Origin: Clostridia bacterium
GTDB lineage: Bacteria; Bacillota; Clostridia; Christensenellales; DTU072
Assembly: GCA_017403145.1 (NCBI GenBank)
Contig: JAFQOO010000007.1
Span: 1 to 64,000 of the forward strand
Reading direction: 5' to 3'
DNA: 64,000 bases
The notes under the pieces are model-generated. The model was given only the letters and a program-made list of their open reading frames with translations. It was not told where the DNA came from and did not search any database. This document shows, piece after piece, positions 1-6,322 of the stretch (the first letter of the stretch is position 1; every line of letters begins with the position of its first letter). A program made the translations under genes and the position numbers.

Positions 1-64
1 AGTAAGCGAGCAGCGAGCTACTACCGCGAATCAAAAACAACAACCCCTGCAAAGGGTGAAATAA

Positions 65-141
65 TCCTCCTTAGCTCAGTCGGTAGTAGCGAGCGGCTGT
101 TAACCGCTAGGTCGTTGGTTCGAGTCCAACAGGGGGAGCCA
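65..141 (+). tRNA. tRNA-Asn (GTT), with an extra base in the D arm
   Basis: A complete cloverleaf can be drawn: acceptor 65-71 pairs with 131-137, the anticodon loop CTGTTAA carries GTT between AGCGG and CCGCT, the T arm reads GTTGG-TTCGAGT-CCAAC, and CCA is encoded at 139-141. The D arm departs from the usual pattern: the usual GGTAGAGC reads GGTAGTAGC, one base longer, so the D stem keeps three pairs and loses the fourth. A terminator follows at once. The last 18 bases recur at 4066-4083, so the tRNA 3' end is part of an attachment site. Confidence 0.93.
124..141 (+). repeat. Left attachment site candidate (attL) in the tRNA-Asn 3' end
   Basis: The 18 bases gtccaacagggggagcca form the 3' half of the T arm, the acceptor strand and CCA. 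They are repeated without mismatch at 4066-4083. A duplicated tRNA 3' end flanking a recombinase gene is the usual footprint of an integrative element that restores the tRNA on insertion. Confidence 0.75.
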
Positions 142-144
142 ATC

Positions 145-179
145 AAGAACTAATTCGAACCAAGAATTAGTTCTTTTTT
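145..179 (+). terminator. Intrinsic terminator behind tRNA-Asn
   Basis: A perfect 12-bp stem (145-156 with 164-175) with a 7-base loop runs into a T run, four bases after the tRNA CCA end. A 16-base stretch including its left arm and loop is repeated at 279-294, just before the promoter of the next gene. Confidence 0.85.
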
Positions 180-302
180 ATGCCTTTTTACAAGAATAAT
201 ATCATTTTCTAACACCACAATTTTTATAAAAATTCCCCAATCAACCCATTTTACCTCACAACCATATACCCGATACTAAACTAATTCGAACCAAAATCAT
301 GA

Positions 303-331
303 TTGTAAAAAAATAATGGTTATGTTATAAT
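303..331 (+). promoter_or_regulatory. Promoter of the GNAT gene
   Basis: TTGTAA (303-308), a 17-base spacer and a perfect TATAAT (326-331) lie 30 bases before the ATG; GAGG at about 351 serves as ribosome binding site. Confidence 0.75.
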
Positions 332-361
332 CTATAAATGATAATTTAAAGAGGTATATTT

Positions 362-1135
362 ATGAACATCAAATTACATAATATTGAGAAGAGCCTTAAA
401 TATTATGAGTTATTAATGGTAAGAGATTTAGAAACTATCGATGAGTATCCACTTTCTGAAGAATATAGTTTCGTGTTTTGGGGAGACGACAAATCTAAAG
501 ACGATTGGATTAATATTCATATAGAGACAGGAGAGTTTAATTCCATACATGAGGCAAATGAAATATTTGATGATTTTTATAATCGCTTTTATGACGAACT
601 ATCGACACGTTGCCTATTTATAGAAAATAAAAATGGTGAAAAAATTGCGACAGCAACAATATCACATGCAAATGAATATGGATATAATTGTGTAATAGAT
701 TGGTTTGCTATTAGACCTAAAGCACAAGGATTAGGGCTCTCAAAACCATTACTTTCAAAAACATTACAAATAGCGAGAAATATGGGATATAATAAAGTAT
801 TATTACATACCCAAACACATACGTGGCTTGCTGCAAAAGTATATTTAGATTGTGGGTTCCACCCTTTTAAAACAGAGGGTAATAAAGGCTGGGATATATT
901 AAATACTATTATTGAGCATCCAAAATTAAATCGATTTAAGAAGTTAAGCGAAAATGAAATTTATGATAAATTGATTTTAGAAATCAAAAACGAATTGGAT
1001 AAATTGCATAAGAATTACACATATAGTGTTTGGTATATTGAAAATAGAAAAGATGTTTATGTAAAAGAAGGGAACAAGTATTTTTATTATAAATACCATA
1101 ATGAAGAAGGAAAAATATTTTTAATAAAGCAATAA
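362..1135 (+). CDS. GNAT-family N-acetyltransferase (element cargo)
   Basis: A 257-residue cytoplasmic protein. The GNAT core lies at about residues 95-185: a strand ending in IDWFAIRP, the acetyl-CoA-binding turn KAQGLGLSKPLL, then an alternating helix and strand with WLAAKVYLDCGFHPF, typical of motif B. The flanking N- and C-terminal parts (about 80 residues each) are not recognised. The acceptor substrate cannot be told. It has its own promoter and terminator and sits alone next to attL, as cargo of the tRNA-Asn element would. The start is fixed by GAGG 8 bases upstream. Confidence 0.8.
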   Translation: MNIKLHNIEKSLKYYELLMVRDLETIDEYPLSEEYSFVFWGDDKSKDDWINIHIETGEFNSIHEANEIFDDFYNRFYDELSTRCLFIENKNGEKIATATISHANEYGYNCVIDWFAIRPKAQGLGLSKPLLSKTLQIARNMGYNKVLLHTQTHTWLAAKVYLDCGFHPFKTEGNKGWDILNTIIEHPKLNRFKKLSENEIYDKLILEIKNELDKLHKNYTYSVWYIENRKDVYVKEGNKYFYYKYHNEEGKIFLIKQ

Positions 1136-1149
1136 TAATTTGAGATTCT

Positions 1150-1207
1150 CACGTGTGCTTGTTAAGTACAAGTGGCGTCGCAATGCTCCGCCAAACAAGC
1201 ACACGTG
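1150..1207. repeat. 58-base stem-loop with 14-bp perfect outer arms
   Basis: cacgtgtgcttgtt (1150-1163) is the exact reverse complement of 1194-1207, with an inner GGCG/CGCC pairing. The left arm belongs to a 25-base direct repeat (1140-1164 and 1296-1320, 22 matches). It lies just after the GNAT stop. Function unknown. Confidence 0.7.
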
Positions 1208-1229
1208 ATAAGTAAAACTTAAACAAATT

Positions 1230-1266
1230 AGACTTGATTTAGGACAACTAAATCAGGTCTTTTTTT
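1230..1266 (+). terminator. Terminator after the GNAT gene
   Basis: Stem 1230-1241 with 1249-1260 (12 bp, one G-T pair), loop of 7 bases, then seven T. Confidence 0.8.
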
Positions 1267-1344
1267 ATTGCCAAAAACTTGGTTAAAAACCTCGATTGAG
1301 ATCCTGGCGTGTGCTTGTTATTATACAAGTAGAACCAATTTCAA

Positions 1345-1516
1345 AAGAAAAATATTTTTGGTTTGGTGGGGGAATGAGGGGTGTCTGAAGTGCGAGGGGA
1401 AGGGCGTGTGCACTAACCCGTTTGCACATCGCCCTTTCTCCCCCACACGGCACTATTTCAGAACCACTCCCTCTCATTTTTCCCTTCCACCCAAATCACA
1501 AAAATAATATTTTTAT
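1345..1516. repeat. Very long imperfect hairpin, about 170 bases
   Basis: The two halves are complementary over most of their length: AATATTTTT at about 1351 with AATATTTTT at about 1506, GGTGGGGGAATGAG with CTCATTTTTCCCTTCCACC, TCTGAAGTGC with GCACTATTTCAGA, and GGGGAAGGGCGTGTGCA with TGCACATCGCCCTTTCTCCCC at the tip (1396-1442). The 79-codon reading frame across it is an effect of the hairpin and has no start signal. It could be a miniature mobile element or a structured RNA. The rest of 1517-1738 shows no gene; an att-like stretch lies at 1566-1596. Confidence 0.65.
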
Positions 1517-1738
1517 CTTTTTTGAAAAACATGGGTTACAAATGCCATTCTCACCGCTATTAAGTAGGGGGACCATTTTTTAGCACTCACAAAAAACGAG
1601 GAAATACGAGTTATCCACAAAATAGCTGAATTTTAGGTGAAATTTTTTGAATAATACTAAAATTTTGCGTTTTTTCTGTCCTTTAAGTGAGGGGTGTAAA
1701 ACATAGCTCTCTCAAATACTTAAAAAGGAGGTGTTAGT

Positions 1739-1873
1739 ATGCGTAGAAAGGAGTACAAAGTAGTAAAGCATGGAGTAGTGGATTTAGCAAGAATGAGTAA
1801 GATGGAACAAAAGGCGTTTTATATAACAATAATGGAAAGAATAATAGAATTATATGAAAAAGAAAATAAATAG
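1739..1873 (+). CDS. Small basic protein upstream of the recombinase
   Basis: A 44-residue ORF behind a strong SD (AAGGAGGTG at about 1725-1733, 5 bases from the ATG). It is rich in Lys, Arg and Glu, starts MRRKEYKVVKHG and is predicted mainly helical. Not recognised. Its place directly before a serine recombinase, with an excellent SD and a second tiny ORF 10 bases later, suggests a small accessory or regulatory protein of the element, but this is inference. Confidence 0.55.
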   Translation: MRRKEYKVVKHGVVDLARMSKMEQKAFYITIMERIIELYEKENK

Positions 1874-1883
1874 GAGAAACAAT

Positions 1884-1979
1884 ATGAAAGTAACTAAAAG
1901 TATTAAAGGCGATACAGACGTTATTTATCTTTCGCCTTTCGAGGAGCGTAAACGAAACTACCCATGCCGACAAGGGTAA
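1884..1979 (+). CDS. 31-codon leader ORF ending inside a long hairpin
   Basis: ATG with TAGGAGAA 6 bases upstream; the peptide starts MKVTKSIKGDTDVIYLSPF and ends at TAA in the left arm of the stem-loop at 1938-2065. The overlap of a well-started short ORF with a stem before the recombinase suggests a translated leader. It could equally be a chance ORF. Confidence 0.35.
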   Translation: MKVTKSIKGDTDVIYLSPFEERKRNYPCRQG

Positions 1980-2065
1980 ACTAATCGACGTGGAAGAGTA
2001 AAGATACAAAGAGCGATAACGCCCTTGTCTGCAAGTTTAGTTCCGTTTTGGTTGCTCCCGTCGAA
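1938..2065 (+). promoter_or_regulatory. Large imperfect stem-loop in front of the recombinase gene
   Basis: The left arm (1938-1976) and right arm (2022-2065) pair over about 30 positions, including GACAAGGG with CCCTTGTC (1969-1976, 2022-2029), AACGAAACTA with TAGTTCCGTTTTG, and TTCGA with TCGAA. The recombinase SD (AAGGAG) lies about 25 bases past the right arm. It may control expression or be a protein-binding site; no U-tract follows. Confidence 0.5.
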
Positions 2066-2103
2066 AGACAAATAAAAAATAATAACAAGGAGACTAAAAC
2101 AGA

Positions 2104-3606
2104 ATGAAGACAGCAGTTGTATATGCTAGATATTCTAGCGACAATCAAACAGAGCAATCGATAGAAGGGCAACTTCACGTTTGCGAAGATTACGCCAAGA
2201 GAAATGATATATTGATTCTTGGTACTTATATCGACAGAGCGATGACGGGAACTAATGATAAACGCCCGGCATTTCAAAGCATGATAGCAGATAGTAGTAA
2301 GAGGGATTGGGACTATGTAATTGTATATAAGTTTGATAGATTTTCAAGAGATAAGTATCAAACAGCAGTATATAAGAAAAGGCTATCAGACAATGGAGTT
2401 AAGCTACTATCGGCAATGGAGAATATTCCCGATTCTCCCGAAGGAATAATACTTGAGGGTTTGTTGGAAGCAATAAATCAATACTATTCAGCAGAACTCT
2501 CACAAAAGGTAAAGAGGGGAATGAGGGAAACAAGAAGCAAAGGACATTGGCAAGGTGGAACTTTAAGGTATGGTTATAAACTTAATGGAAAGAAGATAGC
2601 AGTTGACGAAGAACAAGCCGAAGTAGTAAGGTACATATTTGGAGAATATGCAAAAGGAACTTTAATCGTAGATATTGCAAAGAAATTACAAGCAAATGGT
2701 ATTAGGTTTAACGGAAAGGTATTTGAAGCAAAGTACATATACGGAATATTGGGAAATGAAAAGTATTCTGGTGTATATAAGTTAGGCAATGAAATTATAG
2801 ATAATCTATATCCACAAATAGTAGATAAAGAACTTATAGATAAAGTAAGAGAAAAGCTTGCTAAAAATAAGATAGGCAAGAATAGTGTAAAGGCAGATTT
2901 CCTATTAAGAAAGAAACTAAGGTGTGGTTATTGCGGACAAAGCATTAACGGTGAAAGTGGTAGGTCAAGGGAGAATAAGATAAACTATTACTATAAGTGT
3001 AATGGTAGAAAGAGTTTGAAGAATGGATGCCAAAAGGGTATTATGCGAAAGGAAGATTTGGAAAATCTTGTAATAGATACTATAATAGGGGAATTGAACA
3101 AAAATCAAGTAATAGATAGAGCGGTAAAATTTATGCTTGACTATCAAGAGAAATCATTAAGGGAAAACGTAAGACTAACGAGTTTGGTAAAAGAACAAAA
3201 GCAATTAGAGACCTCGTTAAACAACCTTATGAGGGCGGTAGAGCAAGGTTTGATGACCAATACCACCAAGCATAGGTTAATGGAAATAGAGAGCCGATTA
3301 GAAGAGTTAAAAAGGCTTATAGCAATAGAGAGAAACAAGGAAGTAGTAATACTATCAGAAAAGGCAATAAGAACCTATTTTGAAAGAGGACTACGACTTG
3401 AAAAGCAAATGTTAATCAACTATTTCATAAAAGAGATAGTAATGTATGACGAAGAAATAGACATATATTTTTATAGCCCCTTTAATGGAAGTCCTGACGA
3501 AAGTCAGGGCTTTTGCTTTTATGAAAGAATAGTAGAAAAGCGAGTATATACCACCAATGGAAGATACAAGCATACGGAAGAAAATCGAGTTAGATTTATG
3601 ATATAG
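2104..3606 (+). CDS. Large serine recombinase
   Basis: 500 residues, the usual length for large serine recombinases. Residues 1-145 are the resolvase catalytic domain: VVYARYSSDNQ near the start with the nucleophilic Ser, DRAMTGTNDKRPAF and YKFDRFSRD with the active-site Arg residues. Residues about 165-265 form the recombinase domain (GGTLRYGYKLNG, the KLGNEI stretch). A zinc ribbon follows (CGYCG then CNG and C, about 278-310), then a coiled coil (about 340-420) and a tail. It should cut and exchange DNA at att sites through a 5'-phosphoserine link. It is the only recombinase in the island. SD is AAGGAG. Confidence 0.93.
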   Translation: MKTAVVYARYSSDNQTEQSIEGQLHVCEDYAKRNDILILGTYIDRAMTGTNDKRPAFQSMIADSSKRDWDYVIVYKFDRFSRDKYQTAVYKKRLSDNGVKLLSAMENIPDSPEGIILEGLLEAINQYYSAELSQKVKRGMRETRSKGHWQGGTLRYGYKLNGKKIAVDEEQAEVVRYIFGEYAKGTLIVDIAKKLQANGIRFNGKVFEAKYIYGILGNEKYSGVYKLGNEIIDNLYPQIVDKELIDKVREKLAKNKIGKNSVKADFLLRKKLRCGYCGQSINGESGRSRENKINYYYKCNGRKSLKNGCQKGIMRKEDLENLVIDTIIGELNKNQVIDRAVKFMLDYQEKSLRENVRLTSLVKEQKQLETSLNNLMRAVEQGLMTNTTKHRLMEIESRLEELKRLIAIERNKEVVILSEKAIRTYFERGLRLEKQMLINYFIKEIVMYDEEIDIYFYSPFNGSPDESQGFCFYERIVEKRVYTTNGRYKHTEENRVRFMI

Positions 3607-3625
3607 AGGCGTATTTATTCCACGT

Positions 3626-3754
3626 TCTCTTGACATGAGCCTCTATGGAGCACGTTGATAAGGCAAATGAGAGCCAACACCAACGCCCCCATAGGGGCTT
3701 ATTTTTGTTGCCTTTGGCATAAAGCCTAACGTACTCCATTCTCATATCAAGAGA
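3626..3754. repeat. 129-base inverted repeat behind the recombinase
   Basis: TCTCTTGACATGAG...ATGGAGCACGTT (3626-3656) matches the complement of AACGTACTCCATTCTCATATCAAGAGA (3728-3754) over 25 of about 31 positions, and a GCCCCCATAGGGGC hairpin sits between. The left arm starts 20 bases after the recombinase stop. It may act as terminator, attachment arm or RNA structure. Confidence 0.55.
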
Positions 3755-3837
3755 CTTTCGCGGCATAAAAACTTGTGAAAAATCGCACTAAACAAGATAA
3801 AACTATCAAAAATCGCTTTATTAAGTGATTGCGGAGC

Positions 3838-3879
3838 CACAAAAGGAAAGCAAGTCTTATGACTTGCTTTTTCTTTTGT
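3838..3879 (+). repeat. 42-bp repeat containing a terminator hairpin, copy 1
   Basis: Identical to 7416-7457 over 42 bases. The core is AAAGCAAGTC-TTAT-GACTTGCTTT followed by TTCTTTTG, a good intrinsic terminator. The two copies flank the restriction-modification genes. Confidence 0.85.
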
Positions 3880-4065
3880 CCCTCATCCCAGTTGTCCTGC
3901 GAACTTGTTTTCTTTAGAAAACTTGGTGCGCTAATTTGTGTTACATTTGTAACACAAATCTGGTGGATGTGCAAACTATGTTTGCAAGCATATGTCATTA
4001 AGTTCTACGTAAGACACCTTATTTTATATTCTTACCTAAAGTACTAAGAAGAAAGTTCATCCACG
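3880..4065. other. Non-coding stretch with a perfect dyad
   Basis: No supportable gene. ATTTGTGTTAC (3934-3944) and GTAACACAAAT (3949-3959) form a perfect 11-bp dyad with a 4-base centre, which could be a protein-binding site inside the element next to attR. Short ORFs on both strands here lack ribosome binding sites. Confidence 0.5.
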
Positions 4066-4083
4066 GTCCAACAGGGGGAGCCA
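4066..4083 (+). repeat. Right attachment site candidate (attR), copy of the tRNA-Asn 3' end
   Basis: Identical over 18 bases to 124-141 and not part of a second tRNA: the sequence to its left does not fold as one. Together the two copies bound a 3.9-kb segment holding a GNAT gene and a serine recombinase. Confidence 0.75.
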
Positions 4084-4294
4084 TTTTGCACTCATAAAAA
4101 AGCTGACGTGCATAAAACGGTGCAATTCAGAATAATTATTCATTCAAAAAGTTGGACTATAATGTTACAATTTAGAGCTGTCGTTCCAGAAGGTATAGGA
4201 TATGAACTGACGACGTTAAATTTTTTTGATAAAAACTTTTATAGAAACATGGAAAAATTTTCTACGTTTTTTCTTTTTTCTACTTGATTTTTTA
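4084..4294. other. Intergenic region right of attR
   Basis: No strong gene. An ORF of about 41 codons starts at ATG 4162 (MLQFRAVVPEG...) but has no SD and drifts into a T-rich stretch; it could be a leftover of a disrupted gene. The base composition is as AT-rich as the element. Confidence 0.4.
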
Positions 4295-4357
4295 TTCTTG
4301 TATGATATCATAGTACTATAATATTATGATATCATTATAAAATGGAGATTATGATAT
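4295..4357 (+). promoter_or_regulatory. Promoter with two palindromic operators for the RHH/R-M operon
   Basis: TATAAT at 4317-4322 with TTCTTG (4295-4300) 16 bases upstream. The palindrome ATGATATCAT occurs at 4302-4311, inside the spacer, and again at 4326-4335, just after the -10 and 24 bases further on; a half-like ATGATATGA covers the RBS/start region at 4351-4359. Sites in these places would block RNA polymerase, so self-repression by the RHH protein encoded next is likely. Confidence 0.7.
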
Positions 4358-4538
4358 GAACAAAACAAAAACTCCAACGGTTGATAAGGTTACGTTTCCG
4401 TTACGTTTACCACCAAAAATGTACAAACAAATTAGGGCAAAGGTAAATGAAATTAAAGAAAGTGAAAATTATGCTTATAGTATAAACGACTTTTTAACGG
4501 AAATTATTGAAAAGGGATTAAAGGAGAATAACAAATGA
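4356..4538 (+). CDS. Ribbon-helix-helix regulator of the R-M operon
   Basis: 60 residues, the size of Arc/CopG-type proteins. After a basic N-terminus comes a strand (DKVTFPLRLP) and two helices (PKMYKQIRAKVNEIKES and SINDFLTEIIEKGLKE), the classic RHH order. The gene overlaps the R-M gene by four bases (ATGA), so the two are translationally coupled. With the repeated ATGATATCAT palindromes in its own promoter it probably represses its operon, playing the part that HTH controller proteins play in other R-M systems. No toxin gene is nearby, so an antitoxin role is less likely. Confidence 0.75.
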   Translation: MNKTKTPTVDKVTFPLRLPPKMYKQIRAKVNEIKESENYAYSINDFLTEIIEKGLKENNK

Positions 4539-6322
4539 CAATCTTAAAAAGAACAGAAGATGAAGTAAGGGATTCTGCTAAAATATTGTTAGGATTTGAT
4601 AAGATAGAAAAAGATATTAAACAGGGAACAGGGCAGATTACAACTTTTAATAAATTAGGCTTTAAGGGTATTAACAACAAACCAGATGGTTGGTATTTGC
4701 CTACAAATAAAACAATACCTGCAATTATATTGGAAACTAAGTCTGAGTATGAAGATATTTCTTTACAAAAATGGGTTGATGAGTTAATTAAGAATTGTAA
4801 TATAGTTTTAACGCAATATGAACACGTTGTAGGTATTTTATATAATGGTGTTGACATACGTATTTTTAAGGACAATATCGAAGTTAATGGGCTTTCAAAT
4901 GTATTGCAAGACAAAAGCTATTACATTGAACTTTTTACAAAAAACACTATTGACAAACAGAAAATTTATAATTTAACCAAAAAGATAAATGATTGTCTGC
5001 ATACTGAGTTTGGTATTAAAAATCTTTATCATAGAATGATTTTTACTGCGTGTGCTTTGGTTGCAAAAAGATACGGGGCTATGCTTATTAAAGATATGAG
5101 TTTTTCTTTGATGAAAAATTCTATTTTAAGCACGTTGAACAAATCATTAGAGGAAAGTAGAAAGCAAAATTTAAAACTTGATTTATTGACAGAAGTTTAC
5201 GCTGAAATTAAAATGAACAACACAACAAACCAAGAAGCAATAAATAATTTTATTGCTTGGATTTCTGAAATTTCAGAGTGTGTTAATTCAGATTATTGGA
5301 ATGGAGAAGACGTAATGGGTATTTTCTTTAATGAATTTAACCGTTACAAAGGAAAGTCGGAATCTGGGCAAGTATTTACACCTGACCATATTACTTCTTT
5401 TATGTATCGTTTGATTAATGTAAATCAAAACGATAAAGTATTGGACGCTGCTTGTGGTTCGGGCGCATTTCTTGTTAAAGCAATGTGTAATATGATGAAA
5501 GAAGCGGGTGGTGTCAAAACAAAAAAAGCAGGACAAATTAAAGAATCACAATTATTCGGTATAGAATTTGATAGAGAAATTTTTGCTCTTGCCTGTGCAA
5601 ACATGTTGATTCATAAAGACGGAAAAACAAATTTAGAACATTTAGATAGTAGAACTTTGGAAGCTTGTGAATGGATTAGAAGTAAGAAAATTACAAAGGT
5701 TCTTATGAACCCACCGTTTGAAACAAAATACGGGTGTTTGACTATTGTTGATAACGTATTAAAAAATGTACCGCAAAACACGAAATGTGCATTTATTTTA
5801 CCTGATAAAAAATTAGAAAAAGATAGCAGGGGTAAAAAATTATTAAAACACAGCACTATTGAAAAGATTATTAAATTACCCGAAAAAGTATTTTCAGAAG
5901 GTGTAACAACGTCAATTTTTATATTTACTGCAGGAGTGCCGCAAAATGATAAAGAGATTTTTGCTTGCTATATTGAAGATGATGGTTTAGAAACTGTAAA
6001 AAATCAAGGTCGTCAAGATATTAAGGATAAATGGCAAGATATTGAAGATTTGTGGATTGATATTATCCATAAACAATCTGGACACGAAACAATACAGTGG
6101 GTAAAGCCAAACGAACATTTAAGTTATCAAATGCCTGAAGTTCCATTTGAAATTACGGAAGAAGATTTTACAAAGACAATAATGGATTATTTAATGTTTA
6201 AGGAAGGCATTGACGTTAAAGAATTTAATGATTCATTAATGAAAAAAGTTTTATATAACAGCGAAGTAAAACAGGAGAAAGGCGACGTTGTTATTACATT
6301 AAAAGGTGAAAATAATGAGTAA
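4535..6322 (+). CDS. BcgI-like fused restriction-methylation subunit (N6-adenine methyltransferase)
   Basis: 595 residues. The N-terminus looks like a PD-(D/E)xK nuclease: Pro50-Asp51, then Glu67-Thr-Lys69 in AIILETKSE. A helical part follows. The methyltransferase core is of the HsdM/N6-adenine type: motif I DAACGSGAF at residues 304-312, the catalytic NPPF at 392-395, and a helical C-terminus. Nuclease plus methylase in one chain followed by a separate two-domain specificity protein is the layout of type IIB BcgI, whose subunits have similar lengths. It should methylate adenine in, and cut beside, a bipartite site. SD AAGGAG; the start overlaps the RHH stop. Confidence 0.82.
   Translation: MTILKRTEDEVRDSAKILLGFDKIEKDIKQGTGQITTFNKLGFKGINNKPDGWYLPTNKTIPAIILETKSEYEDISLQKWVDELIKNCNIVLTQYEHVVGILYNGVDIRIFKDNIEVNGLSNVLQDKSYYIELFTKNTIDKQKIYNLTKKINDCLHTEFGIKNLYHRMIFTACALVAKRYGAMLIKDMSFSLMKNSILSTLNKSLEESRKQNLKLDLLTEVYAEIKMNNTTNQEAINNFIAWISEISECVNSDYWNGEDVMGIFFNEFNRYKGKSESGQVFTPDHITSFMYRLINVNQNDKVLDAACGSGAFLVKAMCNMMKEAGGVKTKKAGQIKESQLFGIEFDREIFALACANMLIHKDGKTNLEHLDSRTLEACEWIRSKKITKVLMNPPFETKYGCLTIVDNVLKNVPQNTKCAFILPDKKLEKDSRGKKLLKHSTIEKIIKLPEKVFSEGVTTSIFIFTAGVPQNDKEIFACYIEDDGLETVKNQGRQDIKDKWQDIEDLWIDIIHKQSGHETIQWVKPNEHLSYQMPEVPFEITEEDFTKTIMDYLMFKEGIDVKEFNDSLMKKVLYNSEVKQEKGDVVITLKGENNE

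Larger units (their letters stand above)
142..4083 (+). mobile_element. Small integrative element in tRNA-Asn
   Basis: The segment between the two 18-bp copies holds an acetyltransferase gene, two tiny ORFs, a large serine recombinase and several long inverted repeats. It is visibly richer in A and T than the housekeeping genes further right. No tyrosine integrase, relaxase or phage structural gene is present, so it is a minimal or reduced element. Whether the serine recombinase made the tRNA-targeted insertion is inference, since this enzyme class usually targets other sites. Confidence 0.6.

Noticed and set aside
279..294. Extra att site suggested by the 16-base copy of the tRNA terminator arm
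   Set aside because: The match is only to the terminator arm and loop, not to the tRNA 3' end, and no gene border coincides with it.
1268..1507. 79- and 64-codon frames on both strands at the long hairpin
   Set aside because: Both follow from the hairpin's self-complementarity; no SD and low-complexity products.
3747..4047. Short frames on both strands between the recombinase and attR
   Set aside because: No SD, products cross the terminator repeat and the perfect dyad, no recognisable domain.
4356..4538. Antitoxin of a toxin-antitoxin pair
   Set aside because: The next gene is a restriction-methylation subunit overlapping by four bases; no small toxin gene is present.
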